Positions 5,658-9,444 of a DNA stretch of 9,444 nucleotides are shown here, piece by piece. The stretch is from an uncultured Lacibacter sp. (lineage in GTDB: Bacteria > Bacteroidota > Bacteroidia > Chitinophagales > Chitinophagaceae), in contig NZ_CAMLGT010000148.1 in the NCBI RefSeq assembly GCF_946479605.1, positions 1 through 9,444 on the forward strand, read 5' to 3'. Positions within the stretch are counted from its first letter, which is position 1. Every line of letters begins with the position of its first letter. The notes beneath the pieces are model-generated. The model searched no databases, was not told the DNA's origin, and saw only the letters and a program-made list of their open reading frames with translations. The position numbers were made by a program, and so were the translations under genes.

Positions 5658-8009
5658 ATGAATAAAGAACAATTGCGTCGCCAGCAGGCCCTTGAGTATC
5701 ATGCTAAAGGCCGTCCTGGTAAAATTGAAGTCATTCCAACTAAAGAAGCAAAAACCCAACGTGATCTTTCATTGGCTTATTCGCCCGGTGTGGCCGAGCC
5801 TTGTATGGAAATTTTCCGCAACCCCGAAGATGTGTACAAATACACAGCCAAAGGAAACCTGGTAGCTGTTATCAGCAATGGAACAGCCGTACTTGGTTTG
5901 GGCGATATTGGTCCCGAAGCAGGTAAACCTGTTATGGAAGGGAAAGGTGTACTCTTCAAAATTTTTGCAGACATTGATGTATTCGATATCGAGATCAATG
6001 AAAAAGATCCGGAGAAGTTTGTGGAGATCGTAAAAGCGCTTGAGCCCACCTTCGGAGGTATCAATCTCGAAGATATTAAAGCGCCTGAATGCTTTTACAT
6101 TGAAAAGCGTTTGAAAGAGGAAATGAAAATTCCGTTGATGCACGACGATCAGCACGGTACGGCCATCATCAGCGCTGCTGCACTCATCAATGCATTGGAA
6201 TTACAGAAAAAGAAAATTGAGAAAGTACAGATTGTGGTAAATGGTGCAGGAGCTGCAGCCATCTCCTGTATCAGACTGTATGTTGCATTAGGTGCAAAAA
6301 AAGAAAATATAAAAGTATTCGACAGCAAAGGTCTTATCCAGGACGAACGTACCGACCTCGACGATCAGAAAAAAGAATTTGTGATCAAAAGTAAACCGAT
6401 GACACTGGAAGAAGGCATGAAGAATGCTGATGTGTTCATTGGTTTAAGTAAAGGCAATACCGTATCGAAAGAAATGGTGAAGAGCATGGCGAAAAACCCG
6501 ATTGTGTTCGCTATGGCCAATCCCGATCCTGAGATCACGTATGAAGATGCAACTGAAGCACGAAAAGATGTGATCATGGGTACAGGCCGCAGCGATTATC
6601 CCAACCAGATCAACAATGTATTGGGCTTCCCTTACATCTTCCGTGGTGCGTTGGATGTGCGTGCTACCAAGATCAACGAAGAAATGAAACTGGCTGCTGT
6701 AAAAGCATTGGCTGAGTTAACTAAAACAACAGTGCCCGATATTGTAAATATGGCGTACAACGAAAAAAATATTTCGTTTGGTCCAAGCTATATTATCCCT
6801 AAGCCGCTCGATCCACGTTTATTAAGTTATGTAGCACCTGCTGTTGCAAAAGCAGCTATTGCAAGTGGTGTGGCACAACACGTGATTACCGATTGGGATG
6901 CGTACGAAGAACAACTCAACAAACGCCTGGGTATCGATAACCAGTTGTTGCGTGCTATTGGCAGCAAGGCACGTAAAGATCCACGCCGTGTGGTGTTTGC
7001 CGATGCAGAAAATGTAAAAGTGCTGAAGGCTGCTCAAATGGCGTTTGAAGAAGGCGTGGCTTACCCGATTTTATTGGGTGATGTAAACAACATCAACGAC
7101 ATGGCCGAAGTAAACGGTATTGACCTTGATGGTATTCCTGTACTTGATCCAAAAAGTAAGGACAAAGAAACCGAAGCCATGCGTCAGAAATTTGGTGAAC
7201 TGTTTTTCCAGAAACGCCAACGCAAAGGTTTAAACCGTTACGAAGCAGTGAAAGCCATGAAAGAACGTACACACTTTGGTTGTATGATGGTAGAAACAGG
7301 TGAAGCAGATGCATTGATCAGCGGTTTAAGCAGAAAATATTCCGACACCATTCGTCCTGCATTGCAGATCATTGGAAAAGATGAAGATGTATGCAAAATT
7401 GCCGGCATGTACATTATGCTCACCAAGCGTGGACCATTATTCCTTGCTGATGCCACCGTAAACTTTAACCCAAGCGCTGAAGAATTAGCCGATATTACAT
7501 TGCTGGTATCGAAAGAAGTAAAAGCATTTGGTATTACACCACGTGTGGCCATGCTCAGCTATTCCAACTTTGGCAGCAGCGACAGTCCTGAAGCGAAGCT
7601 GGTGGCCAATGCAAGAGCCATTGTAAAAAAACGTGATCCAAAGCTGGTGTGCGAGGGTGATATTCAGCCATTGGTGGCATTCAATAAAGAGATACTGAAA
7701 GAGAATTATCCGTTTAGTGAACTGGTGAGTGGCGAACCCAATGTACTCATCTTCCCGAACCTTGCCAGCAGCAATATTGCTTACAACCTGTTGCAGGAAG
7801 TGGGCGATTCAGATGCCATCGGACCTATTCTTTTAGGTTTGAAAAAATCTGTGCACATTCTGCAACTCGGCAGCTCTGTACGTTCCATTTTTAACATGGT
7901 GCTTATTTCCGTTGTGGATGCACAAATGAAAGGACAGGCAAATGCAGAAGAAGAGATCAGAAAATCACCCTGGTGGAAACGCTTCCGCAAAGTGAGTCAT
8001 GATATGTAA
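5658..8009 (+). CDS. maeB: NADP-dependent malic enzyme fused to phosphotransacetylase-like domain
   Basis: The malic enzyme part oxidatively decarboxylates malate to pyruvate, normally with NADP+, supplying NADPH and pyruvate. The 783 residues match the full length of the MaeB family. The malic domain holds the catalytic tyrosine in [10 protein letters not shown] (Tyr41), the lysine of MEGKGVLFK (Lys96), and acidic metal ligands in LEDI (Glu138-Asp139) and HDDQHG (Asp163-Asp164). The dinucleotide fold follows, with NGAGAAA (195-201) and FAMANPDPE (284-292). Residues from about 430 form a PTA_PTB domain ([65 protein letters not shown]). In characterised MaeB enzymes this domain is regulatory (acetyl-CoA responsive) and not a working phosphotransacetylase; I assume the same here. 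The gene is monocistronic, with a terminator about 100 bases downstream. Confidence 0.96.
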   Translation: MNKEQLRRQQALEYHAKGRPGKIEVIPTKEAKTQRDLSLAYSPGVAEPCMEIFRNPEDVYKYTAKGNLVAVISNGTAVLGLGDIGPEAGKPVMEGKGVLFKIFADIDVFDIEINEKDPEKFVEIVKALEPTFGGINLEDIKAPECFYIEKRLKEEMKIPLMHDDQHGTAIISAAALINALELQKKKIEKVQIVVNGAGAAAISCIRLYVALGAKKENIKVFDSKGLIQDERTDLDDQKKEFVIKSKPMTLEEGMKNADVFIGLSKGNTVSKEMVKSMAKNPIVFAMANPDPEITYEDATEARKDVIMGTGRSDYPNQINNVLGFPYIFRGALDVRATKINEEMKLAAVKALAELTKTTVPDIVNMAYNEKNISFGPSYIIPKPLDPRLLSYVAPAVAKAAIASGVAQHVITDWDAYEEQLNKRLGIDNQLLRAIGSKARKDPRRVVFADAENVKVLKAAQMAFEEGVAYPILLGDVNNINDMAEVNGIDLDGIPVLDPKSKDKETEAMRQKFGELFFQKRQRKGLNRYEAVKAMKERTHFGCMMVETGEADALISGLSRKYSDTIRPALQIIGKDEDVCKIAGMYIMLTKRGPLFLADATVNFNPSAEELADITLLVSKEVKAFGITPRVAMLSYSNFGSSDSPEAKLVANARAIVKKRDPKLVCEGDIQPLVAFNKEILKENYPFSELVSGEPNVLIFPNLASSNIAYNLLQEVGDSDAIGPILLGLKKSVHILQLGSSVRSIFNMVLISVVDAQMKGQANAEEEIRKSPWWKRFRKVSHDM

Positions 8010-8018
8010 ACTTTTTCC

Positions 8019-8074
8019 CGCAAAGACACAACGTTCACCAAGTATTTTTCTTTGTGTTGCATCGTGCTCTTTTG
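8019..8074. repeat. Degenerate CAAAG/CTTTG intergenic inverted repeat
   Basis: The left side (8019-8042) contains spaced CAAAG, CAACG and CCAAG words; the right side (8050-8074) has CTTTGTG, then TTGC, and CTCTTTTG, which is roughly the reverse complement. The two halves flank TATTTTT (8043-8049). Pairing is only partial (AAG/CTT, CAC/GTG, CAA/TTG). It looks like a decayed copy of the CAAAGACACAAAG-type intergenic repeats seen in many Bacteroidota genomes; that likeness is from memory, not a search. Confidence 0.4.
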
Positions 8075-8110
8075 GGAACTAAACGATATAATTCGTTAAA
8101 TAACACAATA

Positions 8111-8162
8111 GCAATCTCAGGTTCAGCTTTATAAAAGAAACTGAACTTGGGATTTGCTTTTT
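8111..8162 (+). terminator. Intrinsic terminator of maeB
   Basis: 8111-8126 pairs with 8141-8157: fourteen consecutive pairs (two G-T wobbles), then two more after a one-base bulge, closing on a short inner stem (TTT 8128-8130) and an ATAAAA loop. TTTTT follows at 8158-8162. It lies about 100 bases after the maeB stop. Its right arm contains the -33 element proposed for the next operon. Confidence 0.75.
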
Positions 8163-8176
8163 CAATTGTATCTTCA
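8147..8176 (+). promoter_or_regulatory. Putative promoter of the mlaE-mlaF operon
   Basis: TTG at 8147-8149 and TATCTTCA at 8169-8176 are separated by 19 bases, the usual Bacteroidota -33/-7 spacing. The -7 box keeps TAnnTT but lacks the final TG. Transcription would start near 8182, about 20 bases before ATG 8204. The -33 lies inside the maeB terminator stem. Confidence 0.4.
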
Positions 8177-8203
8177 TTCATCAATCATACGTTTTATAAC
8201 CAA

Positions 8204-8941
8204 ATGAACTTCTTTACACACTTTGGCCGTTACCTTTTGATGATTAAGGGTATGTTTTCCCGGCCGGAAAATATGCGGTTGTACTGGAAGGAATTAATGC
8301 ACCAGTGTAATGAGATCGGTATCCGCTCAGTTGGTATTGTTGTAATTATCTCCATCTTTCTTGGTGCGGTAACAACCGTTCAAACAGCTTACCAGCTCGT
8401 AACACCGCTTATTCCCAAAACAGTTATTGCCGTAATTGTTCGTGATAATATTATTCTTGAACTGGCACCCACATTGATCTGCGTTGTACTGGCGGGTGTT
8501 GTTGGCAGCCGTATTGCATCGGAGCTGGGTAATATGCGCATCAGCGAACAAATCGATGCATTAGAAATCATGGGCATCAACACAAAGGCGTATTTAATTA
8601 TGCCGAAAATTTTAGCAGCGTTGATTGTTGTGCCCTGTCTTGTGGTATTGGCTGCTGTACTCGGCATCTGGGGTGGTAAAGTTGCAGGCAATTTATCAGG
8701 CATTCTTCCACCAGAAATTTACAATGACGGTTTGCTGGAAGATTTTATTCCTTACAATGTATTCTTTGCATTGAGCAAAACGTATACGTACGCATTCATC
8801 ATTTCCAGTATTCCTGCTTATTACGGATATCATGTTGAAGGTGGTTCGCTGGAAATAGGAAGAGCAAGTACAAAATCGGTAATTGTAAGTTGTATTTTAA
8901 TCTTATTGGCCGACTACGCATTGGCTGCACTCTTGTTGTAA
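8204..8941 (+). CDS. mlaE: MlaE-type ABC transporter permease (lipid transport)
   Basis: This is the integral membrane subunit of an Mla-like ABC transporter that moves phospholipids between inner and outer membranes together with an ATPase and an MCE-domain lipid-binding protein. The 245 residues show the family pattern: an N-terminal amphipathic helix, hydrophobic segments near 42-58, 84-100, 134-160, 188-205 and 225-245, the signature GSRIASELGNMRISEQIDAL (101-120) followed by EIMGIN, and the C-terminal GGSLEIGRASTKSV motif (213-226). An in-frame TTG at 8147 would add 19 residues, but it coincides with the proposed -33 element, and ATG 8204 gives the normal family length. The ATPase gene begins four bases after the stop, so the two are probably translationally coupled. 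The specific lipid and direction of transport cannot be read from the sequence. Confidence 0.93.
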   Translation: MNFFTHFGRYLLMIKGMFSRPENMRLYWKELMHQCNEIGIRSVGIVVIISIFLGAVTTVQTAYQLVTPLIPKTVIAVIVRDNIILELAPTLICVVLAGVVGSRIASELGNMRISEQIDALEIMGINTKAYLIMPKILAALIVVPCLVVLAAVLGIWGGKVAGNLSGILPPEIYNDGLLEDFIPYNVFFALSKTYTYAFIISSIPAYYGYHVEGGSLEIGRASTKSVIVSCILILLADYALAALLL

Positions 8942-8945
8942 CATC

Positions 8946-9444
8946 ATGATCGAGATAAAAAATATCAGTAAAGGTTTTGCAGGCCGCACGGTGATCAACA
9001 ACGTATCGGCTTCGCTTGAAACAGGCAAATGCAACCTCATCATTGGGGCAAGCGGCAGTGGTAAAACGGTGATGATGAAATGCCTCATTGGCTTGTTTGA
9101 ACCTGATAGCGGTGAAGTATTGTATGATGGTGCCAGCATTACCACCATGAATGATGAAGAACGTAAAATGCTTCGTCAGCAAATTGGTATGCTGTTTCAG
9201 GGTTCGGCTTTGTTCGATTCTATGACGGTTGAACAGAATGTCATGTTCCCGCTTGATATGTTTACCAAACTCAACCAGAAACAAAAACACGACAAAGTAA
9301 ATGAAGTGCTGGCAAGGGTAAACCTTACCGGTGCCAATACTAAATTTCCTTCTGAGATCAGCGGTGGTATGAAAAAACGTGTGGGGATTGCACGAGCTAT
9401 TGTTCTCAATCCGAAATTTTTGTTTTGTGATGAACCAAATTCAG
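8946..9444 (+). CDS. mlaF: MlaF-type ABC transporter ATPase (3' end outside window)
   Basis: The first 166 codons of an ABC ATPase are present and the frame runs off the right edge without a stop. The protein powers the MlaE permease by ATP hydrolysis on the cytoplasmic face. Visible motifs in order: Walker A GASGSGKT (residues 34-41), Q-loop Gln85 in MLFQGSALFDSMTV, ABC signature SGGM (139-142) in EISGGMKKRVGIARA, and Walker B ending in the catalytic pair Asp162-Glu163 (FLFCDEPNS). The SGGM form of the signature and the GSALFDSMTV block are typical of Mla ATPases rather than generic importers. ATG 8946 lies four bases after the mlaE stop. An MCE-domain gene (mlaD-like) would be expected just beyond the window; that is a prediction. 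The D-loop and H-loop cannot be checked. Confidence 0.93.
   Translation, partial: MIEIKNISKGFAGRTVINNVSASLETGKCNLIIGASGSGKTVMMKCLIGLFEPDSGEVLYDGASITTMNDEERKMLRQQIGMLFQGSALFDSMTVEQNVMFPLDMFTKLNQKQKHDKVNEVLARVNLTGANTKFPSEISGGMKKRVGIARAIVLNPKFLFCDEPNS

Noticed and set aside
8147..8203. Nineteen-residue N-terminal extension of MlaE from a TTG start
   Set aside because: The TTG lies in the terminator arm and proposed -33 element; ATG 8204 gives the expected protein length.
8799..9290. Minus-strand open frame of 163 residues spanning mlaE and mlaF
   Set aside because: It runs antisense across two well-supported genes and their junction and shows no recognisable domain.
9426..9443. Asn in DEPNS as a damaged Walker B/D-loop region of MlaF
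   Set aside because: The catalytic Asp-Glu pair is intact, and the Asn replaces a commonly Thr position outside the catalytic residues; it is more likely lineage variation than inactivation.

Overview
The window is ordinary chromosomal DNA of a member of the phylum Bacteroidota, most likely family Chitinophagaceae (family level is an inference). The signs are a large outer-membrane beta-barrel protein at the left edge, a DUF3667 zinc-ribbon membrane protein, Bacteroidota-type -7 promoter boxes (TAnnTTTG-like) in place of a classical -10, hardly any Shine-Dalgarno sequences, a malic enzyme fused to a phosphotransacetylase-like domain, and AT-rich heptad repeats between genes. I see no mobile element, CRISPR array, tRNA, rRNA, phage or defence gene, and no novel multi-gene system.

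Layout, left to right. (1) 1-552, plus: the C-terminal end of an outer-membrane beta-barrel protein, cut by the window edge. (2) 597-1337, minus: a DUF3667 membrane protein, converging on the first gene through a shared hairpin terminator. (3) A divergent control region (1338-1508) with a good promoter and several inverted repeats. (4) 1509-2396, plus: atpG, the gamma subunit of F-type ATP synthase, separated here from the other ATP synthase genes. (5) 2397-2463: an AT-rich heptad-repeat hairpin. (6) 2464-3372, plus: scpB with a long glutamate-rich tail, closed by a strong terminator. (7) 3547-4755, plus: lysA, diaminopimelate decarboxylase. (8) 4766-5518, minus: a small AT-rich outer-membrane barrel-like protein, whose stop codon lies inside the lysA terminator hairpin. 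(9) 5658-8009, plus: maeB. (10) 8010-8203: a degenerate repeat, the maeB terminator and a promoter. (11) 8204-8941 and 8946-9444 (cut by the right edge), plus: an MlaE-type permease and MlaF-type ATPase, an Mla-like lipid transport operon.

Most genes are single housekeeping units: energy (atpG), chromosome segregation (scpB), lysine and peptidoglycan precursor synthesis (lysA), central carbon metabolism (maeB) and envelope lipid transport (mlaEF). Only mlaE-mlaF looks like a clear operon, and atpG-scpB may be co-transcribed. The points most worth a second look lie between genes: a shared extended promoter motif upstream of atpG, lysA and maeB, stop codons embedded in bidirectional terminators at both convergent junctions, the heptad-repeat hairpin, and the maeB terminator overlapping the mlaE promoter. 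Among the proteins, the acidic ScpB tail and the compositionally odd barrel protein stand out.
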